Shown here: one piece after another, positions 48,159-58,922 of the stretch
Position numbering within the stretch: the first letter of the stretch is position 1
How the letters are laid out: each line of letters opens with the position of its first letter
Source: Macrophomina tecta
Taxonomy: Eukaryota; Ascomycota; Dothideomycetes; Botryosphaeriales; Botryosphaeriaceae
DNA: 64,000 nucleotides
Direction: 5' to 3'
Assembly (NCBI GenBank): GCA_024180945.1
Contig: JAKSGN010000033.1
Location: 930,001-994,000, forward strand
Program-made: the position numbers and the translations under genes
The notes under the pieces: generated by a model
Told to the model about the DNA's origin: nothing
Databases searched by the model: none
What the model saw: the letters and a program-made list of their open reading frames with translations, nothing else

Positions 48159-49370
48159 ATGTCTTCCCACACCGCTTCCAACGCTCGACCCGAGCCAAGA
48201 GCAGCACTCAGTAACCTGGAAGGACTGATTCTCGAGAAGTGGGATGACCCCAGCGGCACGCTGACTGAGCTCGAGTGGTATGCACTTCAATCCGTGATAC
48301 AGCAACGGACTGCAGACGGTCAGCGTCCTCCTCTGGAAATATTGAAGGCAGCGAAGATACAGCTAACGGACTCACCATTCGGAGTCCTTGACACGCCCAC
48401 ATGGCTACAGTGGCGGGTTGCCCATCCTCAGAAAGGGCCAAGGACCTCACCCCCGGTGCCAGAGCAGCAGTCCTGGGCAGCTGTTCCGCAGACGGAGTCA
48501 ACGGCGCCAGGGACCAGCGCAGATACGGAGGTGTGGTTTCATACCTTTCCATCACGTAGAATTTGCCTGACAGGTCAAACAAGCAGTCCATGCCCAACAC
48601 AAGGCCGAGCCCATCTAATGCAGCCAACACCAAGCAGATTCAGTCGGAAGTCAAGATTGGGTCTGAGGGCTCCGAGGGTACGAAGCGGAAGGCAGACGAA
48701 GAACCTCCACAAACGCTACCGAGGAAGTCGAGCCGCCAAGCATCCGTGACGACAACAAGATCTTCTTCAAGTGGTGAATCTTCAGCGGCCTCTGCAGATG
48801 TGCGATCGGAAATTGAAGATGCTGCTCCGAGCAGACGCAATCCGGCTACGCCCCGCAGCCCCCGCGCCGCGAACCACCCAGTGACCTCTAATGAGATCAA
48901 TTGCCCGCCATCTCTTTACGTCTTCCCCATTCAGCGTGTGCCAACGCTCAACAACCCGTTCAAGATATGGCAGCTGACCCACCAGCCGGTGTCCTACGAT
49001 GATGTTCAAGCTGTCATCCAGAACACTATCGGAGACGCTCCTAGCATTGCAATCCTCAATAAGTGCCGGGATCGCAATGCCAGGACGCTTGATCCACTTG
49101 ACTCAAAACCCCTGGACTGTGTGGCGCTACGGCAAGTATCTCCACAATCATATGCAACAACTGAAGGAGAGGGCCAATCCGACCGTTGAAGCCGGGATGA
49201 TTACGACGCTTGAGGCTCTCCTCAAAGTCGATGACCGCTACGTGCCGCAGCTGTTCATCGCGTTGTTCGGTATGCTGCCGGCGTACGAGAAGCAAGCCCT
49301 CAAGGAGGTGGGTGCTGCAGTGAATTCCCCGGCAGAGAAGAATTGGCTGGGCTTCTTCCTGCAAGATTGA
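48159..49370 (+). CDS. hypothetical protein, function unknown
   Basis: Coding-like frames from an ATG at 48159. Exon 48159-48530 (SNLEGLILEKWDDPSGTL) joins, through a 56-bp intron, exon 48587 onward, which is Ser/Lys/Arg-rich (KRKADEEPPQTLPRKSSRQ) like a nuclear protein. The conserved-looking end (AYEKQALKEVGAAVNSP, then NWLGFFLQD) is in another frame. One in-phase solution is an intron at 49136-49214, but it discards a second coding-like frame (NPWTVWRYGKYLHNHMQQ), so either the intron lies elsewhere or there is a frameshift near 49000-49140. I recognise no domain. It sits inside the nicotinate cluster between hxnX and hxnV but matches none of the known hxn genes. Confidence 0.45.
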
Positions 49371-52092
49371 AAACCATTGAGATGAGGTCTGGCTTCTCGG
49401 CTTTACCATATAATAGGGGGTATATTGGTATTGGTTGATATTTCTGGTCTTCTTTTCTCCCAGCTATTTTTGAATTAGTTTTTCTCTGGCCTCCGGCTTT
49501 CAAATAGGATTAAGCAGGTGTGGGCGCTGACATCGGATCTGGGCGCAGAACGAGAGCTGATTGATTGGTTGAACCAACGGCCATCAGGTATTGGGAGTCA
49601 TAAAAATGATACGAAATCATCAAATTTTTCTTCATACTACAAATGCTTCAATGACACTGCTCAGTATGGAACATATACTACACCGTGGCGTGATTCCGCT
49701 CCACAACATCCACGCCGAAGAGCTATGGCTCCAGACTATAGGTACATTTCACGGACTATGCCGCAAGCTCTCACACGTTAAAAAGCAACTTCATTCTCCC
49801 GCAACCGTCTATCCCGGAGTTTTCGAAATTATGCATCTTCAGAAACGAACAGAAATAAGGAAGGACAATAAGGACTAGGGAAAAAAAATGTTTCATACCA
49901 AAAGCCCCCACAACGCTCCCCCTCGCGGCCTCAACCACCCAACATCTGAGCTCTTCCACTGTTACAGCTCCAGTCCCCCTGCCTGCTCTTCCCCGCCAGC
50001 CTTCTCCCCTCCCTCTTTTTCACCACCTTCACCTTCTTCCTCATCCAACTGCCCCGCCACCGCTTGTGGTATCTATGGGGCATCGTCATCGCAGGGTTGA
50101 TAGTGATGGAGGAAAATGAGGGGGTGGGGGTTTAGTGGGGAAAGCGTGTGGGAGGCTGATCGACAAGGTGGTTGTGGTGGCGGGAACGATGGCGGTGATT
50201 TTTGGCGCTTTTGCTCTTCCTTTTGTCTATCATTGTCCGGAGGTCCTCTGTTGGCATGCGTTTGCTCAGAATTTCGTAGGGTGCGGGCGATTCTGGGACC
50301 ATTAAGTGGTGTGGTTATTAGCGTCCATGGACTCGAGGATCCGTGTGGCTTGCGGATCTGGCGTATCCGGTCGCCGTTGGTGGTCTTGTATTGTTCAGTA
50401 ACTTATGGTTCTTTTCTCTGACGTCTTTCTGAAAGTGCGCGCATTATTTTTGATAGTATGCTTGAGAGCGTTTGGAGTTGCCGGTCCCGGCTTGTATCTG
50501 CCATGGCAGTTTCTCTCCTTCAGTTTCGACAAGGAAGCCCGGGGCTCGTATGGCTATGGAGTATGCCTCTGGTGCGTCATTGATTGGTTTCGAAAGCATT
50601 GGCGGACATCTACGAAAGTATTCGGGTCATCGCATCTTACACTCAAACAGCCATGAGCGCGTACAACAACACTTGGACACGGCGAGTTTGAAAGGACGCT
50701 TCTGCATCACCCTGAATTTCATTATTCATGCAGGATTCTCCTCAGGATCCAACACGTCATCTTCGCCTGCGAGATTGGCGTGGGCTGACGACACTGCTTC
50801 GAATCGGACAGATGTTCACTGCAGCCTTGCTGCCCAAACAAAGGCTTCGACGTACCTCAACCTGCATCAGAACATCTGCAGATCCAGCTTGTGCTTCCCG
50901 AACAAAAGCCGCTCAAAGGATCCTCAACCGCCAAGGTTAATTCAACGGCCCAACTGTCGGAAGAGCTGCAGAACCGGGCCCCAGAAATGAAGGTTCATGC
51001 AATCGCTAACACACCGACCGCAGCCAAACCGGGGCGTGACAGGACCTTCTTTCAGGCATGCAGCGGATGTTTCATGTTCTGGCAAGGGAACGAAAGCCGT
51101 CGAGCAACGCTCCGCAGCCGGCTGCTATCAAGCGAAAAACTCTAAATAAACACGAGTCGAGCTGGAGCTTGGCGGTAGATAGACTTTCGCGAAATAAGTA
51201 TGCCTTGCTTACGCAAGCAGACATGGTTCAGTGAGTCTATGGGAGGCTTTCGGTATATATATATAACGCTCATCACACGCATCTGGCCAATTAGGGGTCT
51301 CTGTCACAGCTGGATGGAGGGCTTAGTGACGAAGACGTACGGCTATCCGAGAGCTCGTTATATTGCCTTCCATGCAAGAGATTGGAGAGGTGGTGAAAGG
51401 CCGGGAAGTACATTGGCCATGCTCACTGCCCTCGCTCTGATGTGGTTTTGGTTTGGGGGAGCACAAACACTTCTGTGACGCCTGCCCACGAAGCCGAGAA
51501 ATAATTCTGCCTCGCCCGGGGGGCATCTCGGGTCCAGCGGGGCGGTATCTGCCTCCCCACGCTTCCCTAGGACTGATGCGTCGAAGGTTTCGAAGAGTGC
51601 CAGCTCCCACTCTCGGGCTTCGCCTTCCCCCTTTCCCATCACCGCCCAAACAGGAAAGGCGGGCCGCATTCTCAGTTAGGACAACGTGCTTATAAGCTTA
51701 CAAGCCATACCGCGACCGTTCGGACCCCATCGATTACCAAGCAAAGCGAGCGTCCTGGCCACCATGTCAACTACGGAAAGAAAAACCCAAAAAGCACAGC
51801 ATATGTACTGAAGATCTTCGGCCCCAAATGCAAGTCTTCTTGAGTATAGCACATTAAAATCTAGCTACCCAACCATGTGGTGGCCCAAAAAAAAAAAAAA
51901 AAAAAGAAGCGCACACCGCAAACTTGCCGAGGTAAGAAAAAAAAAGAAATAATAAACAAGTTAAACGCCATTCTATGAACCGACCAGGATGCTTCCGTTC
52001 CTTTGAGTGTGATCCCCGCGCTCCTGTATAGCCTTTACAAATCTTCTATGTTTAAGTCGCTCAGTTCAAGCAACGTGTCTCCCCAACATAAC
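49371..52092. other. 2.7-kb gap inside the cluster, no gene recognised
   Basis: No domain, no SDR-type glycine motif and no consistent spliced frame are seen. A weakly protein-like frame (LPEQKPLKGSSTAKVNST) occurs at about 50890-51145 on the plus strand without a clear start. A-runs flank the hxnV 3' end at 51887-51905. Confidence 0.45.
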
Positions 52093-54345
52093 TCAATAGT
52101 TCGGCGCGCCTACGTGATCCGACAGGAAGCCCTCGAAATACTCGTCCAGCCACCTCATCGCGTCCTGGCCGTGCTCCCTGGTACCGGCGGGCCAGACTTG
52201 CAGCGTCCCGACGTAGCCGTCGGGCCGCATGACGACGACGGCGGTCTCGTCGCCAGCAAGGCCGCCGAGCCACTTGTCGATACAGCTGCGGCCGCGGGTA
52301 TCGGCGAAAGCGACGTCGTCGAGGTAGACGGTCCACGCGGAGTCGCGGAGGACCTGGGGCAGGTCGGCGATCTCGAACGAGGCCTTTGCGGAGGCGGTAA
52401 CAAGGGCGTAGGTGAAGAGGCAGGAGACGGTGGTGTAGCGCTCGGGGCAGACGAACTCGTCGTGGTTGGCGGCCATGGGCGGCTGGAGGGTGTAGCTAGC
52501 GTTGGCGGCGGCGCTCATGCGGCCGAGGAAGGACTGCTGGCTGTTGGCGTGGCCGCACACGACGTCGAGGAAAGGCCGGCTGGCGAGTGCGTCGTTGCAG
52601 AAGAAGTAGACGCGGAACTGGCCAAGCATGGGGATGTCGAGCTGCACGTCGACCGGGTTGGCGTCGACGTAGCGCGTCGCCTTCGCCGGCGACGGCAGGC
52701 AGCCTGGCCTCAGGTCGCCAGTGCCCATAGATTTGGTGGATACGTTCAGCGCGTTGGCCCCGTACTCGGCCCCGATGCCTGAGATGAAGCGCACGTTGGT
52801 CATGAAGTTCTCGGCCAGCGCCGCAGAGTCGCCCGCCGCAAAGGCGTTGGCGTGCTCGTAGTCGAAGTTGATCAGGTCCTGGGCGATCTTCCGCCGCTCG
52901 TCCTCGTACGTCGCCAGCAGCTCGGGCTTCGCGAGCTTGCGCGCCGCGAGGTTGAGCTTCCACGCCAGGTTCCAGCCATCGTGCATCGATGTGTTCCTGC
53001 AAGCAAAAGCCATTAGTCTTCGACCAGGAAGCACCTGCCGTTGCCACTTACATGCCCTGTGCGGCCTTGGGGGAGTGCGTGTGGCTGGCCTGTGCGGTCG
53101 AAAGGTCAGCATGAATGATCTACAGCGAGTCAGCCGGCCCGGGATACTCACGTCTCCGCAGATGTACACTCGGCCCCTTTCATCAGTAAATTTGGTTGCC
53201 ACTCGCTGGCCCACCTGGTATCTTCCGAACCACTCTGGGCAAGAGTCAGTCAAACAGACTTTCGGCAGTTGAGCGCCTTAAGCGGGTACGCGATACGACG
53301 TACCGACAGTCTTCCACTTCAGATGGAACGGGTCCATGATCTCCTGCGCTCTGTTCATGACGAACTCCTGCGTGAGCTCGTCTCGCGACGTGCTGCCTCT
53401 GGACTCGGGCTTGAGTTCGATGTACAGCCTGGTCAGGTTGCGCTCGCGAGGGATGATCAGGACGGAGCCGGCTTCTTCGGAATAGATGACGGCCTTGGAC
53501 CACAGATCAGGAAAGTTGGTCTCAATCTGCCCGTCCAGCACGCCCCAAATCGCGTCCGACGAAGCTCCCACCGGCTGCGCGCCAGGAATAGACTTGCGCA
53601 CCTGCGAGTGCGCTCCATCGCACCCAACCACGTAGCTGGTCGTCAGCGTGCGCTTCTGCTGCTGCACGTCGGCCATGCAGGTGACTTCGATGGGCGCCGC
53701 CTTTCCGGAATAGGAAAAGTCCATGAAGGCCGTGTTTCTCCTGACTTCGACTCCTCGCTCTCTCAGGTCGTCGATGAAAAGCTGCTCGATCATGCCCTGG
53801 TGGACGAGCAGGATGTACGGGTCCAGCAGGTCGACCGTGTCGTGTGGATAGTGCACCTCCCGGCCAGCTCTGTGCATCTTCTCACTCAGCCCAGACCTCT
53901 GCACCCACGGTCAGCATTCTTTGACGGCCGAGCAAAAGCAGAACAATCCGCCTTACCCAGAAGCAGATGTCGAAGACCTTGACGCCCTTGCGCATCAGAG
54001 GATCAACCAGCCTCATCTGGCGGAGCGTCTCAATAGACTTCGGTTGGAGGCCATCGGCTCTGCCGGTCAAAGTTCGGTCTGGGCGGTTGTCGATGATTTG
54101 AACCTTCATCCCGAAGCGAGCAAGATTGTCCCTTCGCCGCCGTGAGTGCTCGTATCTGGCTGGAATTCGAGAGGGGCCAGAACTTACGCGAGCATGAGGC
54201 CAGCCGGGCCAGCTCCAACGACCAGCACATCACTGGTGGATGGGCCCTGGAATCCGTAGGTGCCGTTGACGTTGGGGATGTCGGCCGTTAAGACGTCGAC
54301 GCTGCCTTCTCTGAGTTCTTCGTCCGGAATCTTGCTAGGGGACAT
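52093..54345 (-). CDS. hxnV: phenol 2-monooxygenase-like flavoprotein, hxnV-like
   Basis: Group A FAD monooxygenase with a C-terminal thioredoxin-like dimerisation domain, 650 aa, the size of phenol hydroxylase. Exons on the minus strand: 54345-54188, 54131-53957, 53898-53304, 53234-53152, 53089-53052 and 52996-52093. FAD motif [16 protein letters not shown] motif [15 protein letters not shown], and GD motif [19 protein letters not shown], the last built across three exons including a 38-bp one. The C-terminal domain includes [16 protein letters not shown]. The start at 54345 ([11 protein letters not shown]) was chosen; the frame is open much farther upstream, but that part overlaps the promoter and looks non-coding. 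In A. nidulans, HxnV hydroxylates the dihydroxypyridine intermediate. It is divergent from the amidase gene with 645 bp between starts. Confidence 0.92.
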
Positions 54346-54990
54346 TTTGCGAGACCTTGAATGTGCGCTGCGCTTGATCAGACCCCATAGTTGCGGAGGC
54401 ATCGCCAATAAAGAGACGTCTCGGCCGGGCTCGAAGAGTGGGAAAAGTGGTGGAAGACGGGTCCATCTTGAATTCTCACGCGCGAGCGTGCGGAGAGAGA
54501 AGAGGCCGCCACTGCTTCGATGCTCGGACGCAGGGGCACTCACCCAGCACCCCGGGATGTCGCTGGTAGCCGTTCCTGGTGGCCTGACACGCTCCAGAAT
54601 ATTGTTATTTTTTTTTTTTTTTTCGTTCCCTGGCAACGCGCAGCGTGCGGCCACAGAGTAAGGCACAAGAGGGAGCGAGGTGGATTTGCGCGGCGGCGCT
54701 CGGGCGGCGCAGGGGTGGATCGCTCGGGAATGACAGACGCACCTCCCCCACTTTCCACCGCGGGCCCGCGGCCAGGCCGCCTCCCCGTAGCGTGTGCGCC
54801 CGCCAGCCAGCCCATCCTTGGGCGGGCGGGCGGCCCTTTGCGGTCGTCGCGATAAGCCTCCCGTCGACGACGGCTTTGCGGCTGCGGCTGCCGGGCGCGT
54901 GAGCTGCACGTGGCCCGTATATGTTGAGCCCTGCCGCTGTGGGGTGGGATCGCAACCTCCATCCCTCAGCGCCGTAGGGTTCTGCGGACG
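54346..54990. promoter_or_regulatory. hxnV/hxnN divergent promoter with one HGATAR site
   Basis: A 645-bp gap between divergent starts. One AreA-type core site lies at 54850-54855 (CGATAA, plus), about 140 bp before the amidase ATG. A T-run lies at 54608-54623. The GC content is high around 54660-54900. Confidence 0.4.
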
Positions 54991-56036
54991 ATGGGCAGCA
55001 CCGAGAAGCCGTCCTGGCTCGCCAAAGCGGAGCAGAAGCGCGCGCTGCAAGCCGCCGCTATCGACGCTTTCCTCTCCGAGCATCCGCCCGTACGAGTATG
55101 TCATTGGCGTCCGCCCTTCTCCCCATCCCCCAATCGGTGCCTTGCTCTGGGCATTTTCTTTTCTCCTTAACCCCCTGTGTTTTAGCCCATTGCACACAGT
55201 GTTGCTTCTTTCTGGTTTCCGCGTCAGTCCGCCGCCAACCACAGCGCCCGTCCGTGTCTTGCTCTCGACTCATTTCAGGAGACTTCCTGATGCGCTGACC
55301 GGCCGCGTGCCAGGACGCCCGAGGGGAGCTGGGCCCGGCGCCCGTCACCGAGATCGACGACGTCGAGGAGCTGCTGGCCCGCATCTCCACACGCGCGGTG
55401 AGTGCCGTCGATGTGGCTGTCGCGTACATTCGCAGGTGAGGACCGAGCTCCTGGGATCGCGTACAAGCCGGCGAGCAAAGCCTGATTCAGATGCATCTGC
55501 GTTCGGGCGCGATGATCTCGTCCCTGTCATTTTTATGGAGAAGCCTTCTAACGGCGGCGTCAATCACAACCACAGAGCCATAGCGGCGCATGGCAAGGTA
55601 AGACACTCGCGCCGCAAATTGCCCGCTTGGACGTGCAGCGCACCTTTCCCTTCTCCTCCCACCACGACTCGCCGTGCCATCCCGACACCTTCCGGCTAAC
55701 AGGCGTCTTCCCAGACCAATTGGCACGTAATCCCGCTCTCGGGCCGCCCAGCGTGCTAACCATTTCGTTTCAGCCTTACGGAAGTCCTTTTCGCAGATGC
55801 CGTTGACCGAGCCAAGCAACTCGATACGCACCTTGCGGCGGCCGGCAAGCCGATCGGGCCCCTTCACGGCCTGCCAATCACCTTGAAAGACCAGTTCGAC
55901 GTCACCGGATACGACAGCACCATCGGCTACGTCGCCAGGGCCTTCCGCCCCGCGGCCGAGGACGCCGCCGTCGTCGCGCTGCTCAGGCAGATGGGCGCCG
56001 TTGTCATTGCCAAAACCAATCTGCCGCAGTCTATTA

Positions 56037-56066
56037 CCGCACCCGTGCAAAAGTCAGGGCGCACGG
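56037..56066 (+). repeat. left terminal inverted repeat, 30 bp
   Basis: Begins CCGCACCCGTGCAAAAGTCA and is the exact reverse complement of 57317-57346. It follows the TA at 56035-56036. Confidence 0.95.
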
Positions 56067-56170
56067 CCAAGACGCTAATTATCCTGCCACCAACACCAAT
56101 ACTTTGGAGTCGTATTATTCAACAAGGAGTTGCTCAAATGCAGTAAGAGTTGATTCTTTATAAAGCTAGG

Positions 56171-57258
56171 CTACCAGCGAGTTTGATAGCCACCAGCTTG
56201 AATAACATCTACAAGCCGTTGTGGCATACTTTTACAAAGCGCTTTAAGGCTTGGTTTTTCCACCAATGCGTATGCCCTAGGTAACCACTCAGCTAGTAAC
56301 GCCTCCACGCGCTCAGGATTCTTCCCAAGCTCAATAAATGGCGCAATCTCTTGAAGCTTCATCTTTAGTGGCCACCAAAGGTATTCCTGGAGGTTTAGAT
56401 CAGGCGAATATAGGGGGTGAGTAATGCACCTAATTTGGTGATCACGCAGCCATTTCTTCACCCGGTTCGCCCGATAAATACCAGCACCATCTTGTAACCA
56501 GTATATACTATAGTCGTAGTTTCTTGGTACCTATTCCTCCAGTACTTTGATATAGGATTTGGCAGTATAGCCTTGCCTAGGAGAGTCCAAATCACGCTCT
56601 ATAACGTGTAAATCAGACACCCCTAGCTGGCCTGAAAAGCCACCCCATACCATACATCTTGCCTTCTTGCCAAGTGGCCGTGTATTAAGCCGGCTTTGGT
56701 CCCACTTTTGCTGGCCAGGCGTACGGAAAACCCAGCTTGGTGCGTGGCCAGAGCCCTGCTCAACTGAGCACTCATTACCGAACGTAACCCTCATCCACCA
56801 TCTCCAGCTCTTATACCGGTATTTCTTTGCATATTGGTACCGAATGCGGGCATTCGCTTGAGAGATCCAAGGCCGATTCTTTGCACGCCATTTGGTAATA
56901 TGGTTCTTGCGTAGAATACGCCTGAGCGTATCTTTATGGATAGATAACTGGAGTTGCTTAATCACCTGGCTGTGCTTAAGTTTTGGGAACCGGTTAACAA
57001 AACGAATAATCTGGCGCTCCGTGCGAAGGCTGACTTTGGGGGACGGCCAGTACGAGGTGTTAGATCAATCTGGCCAGTCGTATTGTAGTGGTTGATGCAG
57101 CTCCTAATTGCGTGTTCTGAGAAGCGAGTCTCACGGGCAATTTGACGCCCAGATTTACCATCTTGCGATTGTGTAATAACCGAAACTCGTTGATTATGTG
57201 AAAGCTGATGCCTTTGCCTAGCATTGCCTGAAATTTCGCGTCCAAAGATGCGCTGCAT
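56171..57258 (-). pseudogene. inactivated Tc1/mariner transposase
   Basis: Reads from an ATG at 57258 (MQRIFGREISGNARQ). The N-terminal helix-turn-helix DNA-binding part (KSGRQIARETRFSEHAIRSC) is in one frame. A one-base shift in the C-run near 57040 moves the rest to another frame (VSLRTERQIIRFVNRFPK). A TAG stop interrupts it at 56531-56533. Of the DDD/E catalytic residues, the first appears as Asn in VTFGNECSVE where Asp is expected, a G-to-A change. The second (WLQDGAGI) and third (YSPDLNLQEYLWW) are kept. About 350 aa in all, the normal size for the family. Frameshift, stop and lost Asp mean this copy cannot encode an active enzyme. Confidence 0.88.
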
Positions 57259-57316
57259 GGTGGTGTAATGAGGCAAGGGATGAAGAGGGTACGTTGTTGT
57301 TTTGACTCGTGCACGT

Positions 57317-57346
57317 CCGTGCGCCCTGACTTTTGCACGGGTGCGG
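57317..57346 (-). repeat. right terminal inverted repeat, 30 bp
   Basis: Exact reverse complement of 56037-56066, ending in ...GGGTGCGG before the TA at 57347-57348. Confidence 0.95.
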
Positions 57347-57350
57347 TATG

Positions 57351-57719
57351 GTAAGTCGGTACGCCCAACGGGCGCCTCGCAGGCGGGGCGGCCGGTTCGT
57401 GCCTAATCTGCGGTCCGCTTCGGAGGTAACTACGAAGAAGATGGCGTCCGTATTGCCAATAAAGCCGAAACGTTCCGTTGAGCGGTACTGTTGGCCAGGG
57501 CGCTGTACTACACCATATGCCTTTCTCTTTCGGTATCGAGATTTGCTCTTCTGTTGTTCTCGACGCGCTGTTCTTTTTGAGCGTGCATGACTAGGTCAAT
57601 TGCTCGGCTACGTTCGAAGCTCGGCTGCGCCTCAGGGGAATTCGGCACAAGCCATTGGTTCGGCATTAGATGCGGATGATATAGGGAACGTTCTGACTTG
57701 TGTGCGTGCATGCTATTAG
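57351..57719 (+). other. unusually long (369-bp) intron of the amidase gene
   Basis: With the element removed, the exon ends ...ATTATG and the donor gtaagt begins at 57351; the acceptor ctattag ends at 57719, before TGGTGCGAAACG. Most other introns in the window are 48-150 bp. No ORF or inverted repeat is evident inside it. Confidence 0.6.
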
Positions 57720-58922
57720 TGGTGCGAAACGGACAATCCGCTCTGGGGCCTCACGACCAACCTTCGCAATCCCGCATTTACGCCGGGCGGATCGACTGGC
57801 GGCGAAAGCGCGCTGCTCGCGCAGCACGGTTCAATTGTGGGATGGGGTACTGACATCGGTGGCTCCATTCGCATCCCGAGCCACATGCTCGGCTTGTACG
57901 GCCTGAAACCAAGTGTGAGTCGTTACGTGGCCCCCCATACGTCAACCCGGCTCCGTGTAGCTGGAGGAAGCTTATCCGAACTAGAGTGGCCGCCTGCCTT
58001 ACCAGAACGTCACCGTCTCGACGGACGGCCAGGAGCATGTCCCGTCCGTCATCGGGCCTCTGGCGCGCTCGCTTTCCTCGCTGCGGTTTATAACCAAGGC
58101 GGTTATTGATGCTGCGCCCTGGGAACATGACCCGAGGGTAGTGCCATTGCCTTGGCGGACCGAAATAGAAGCGGAGATCCAATCTCGGCCGCTTGTTATA
58201 GGCCTGCTTGTGGACGACGGAGTCGTAAGAGTCCATCCTCCGGTTGAGCGGGTGGTCAAAGATGCCGCGCGTAAGCTGGAAGCTGCTGGTCACGAAGTCA
58301 TCCCGTGGAGCTCCAGTGGCCACCGCGAATGTATCGCAATAATGGTAGGCTTTGTCCGCCCCTTCGGTGCATGGTCGTCTAACTTGGAGTCGAGGATCAA
58401 TTCTACACCGCTGACGGCGGCGAGGATGTTCGCCGAGAGGTCCTCGCCGGTGGAGAACCTTTTATCCCACACGTCGAGGCACTTGTGAACCGCGGCCAGG
58501 CCATCTCGGTTTACGCGTACTGGCAGCTTAACAAGCTCAAGCGTGAGCAACAGAAGCGCTATCTCGACAAGTGGAATGCAGCACGGTCGCCTTCAGGTCG
58601 CAAGGTGGATGTCTTGCTTACTCCAGTAATGCCTCATTCGGCAGTTCCCCACCGGGGGTGTCGGTGGGTAGGCTACACGAAAGTTTGGAACTTCCTAGAC
58701 TACAGTGCCTTGGTGCTGCCTGGTGGCGCCGTGGACAAGACCATCGATGTAAAGCCGGATTATCAGGCGAGGAATGAACTGGACAAGTGGAACTGGGATC
58801 TCTACGACGCAGACGCCATGGATGGAATGCCGGTCGGAGTGCAGATTGTGGGGCGTAAACTAGAGGAAGAGAAGGTGGTGGGGGCTGCGAAAGTGGTAGA
58901 GGGCGTGCTTAAGAAGCAGTGA

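Larger units (their letters stand above)
56037..57346 (-). mobile_element. Tc1/mariner-family DNA transposon, 1,310 bp
   Basis: Complete element by its ends: 30-bp perfect terminal inverted repeats and a TA dinucleotide on each side (56035-56036 and 57347-57348), the target duplication typical of Tc1/mariner. It carries one transposase gene on the minus strand, which is defective. It is inserted in the plus-strand amidase gene, in antisense orientation to it. Confidence 0.92.
54991..58922 (+). pseudogene. hxnN: amidase-signature gene (hxnN-like) split by a Tc1/mariner element
   Basis: Amidase-signature hydrolase expected to release ammonium from hydroxyglutaramate, the last step in the A. 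nidulans route. Host exons: 54991-55089, 55314-55435, 55576-55597, an 8-nt microexon 55715-55722, 55774-56036 continued at 57349-57350, then 57720-57914, 57985-58344 and 58395-58922. The catalytic Lys is in ITLKDQFDV, before the insertion; the two Ser lie in TPGGSTGGESALL and GTDIGGSIRIPSH, after it. The element at 56037-57346 sits 2 bp before a splice donor. Reading through it gives a stop at 56144-56146 and loses both Ser. Outside the element every exon is open and in phase, so the insertion looks recent. The exon-5 donor is GC, not GT. Function is probably lost unless the element is spliced out or excised. Confidence 0.85.

Noticed and set aside
54346..55242. Long N-terminal extension of the hxnV-like frame
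   Set aside because: It stays open by chance through the divergent promoter and into the amidase exon; Arg/Ser/Pro-rich with no family match. Start placed at 54345.
55883..56146. Frame running from the amidase into the transposon
   Set aside because: This is only the read-through of the interrupted exon; it ends at a stop inside the element and is not a separate gene.
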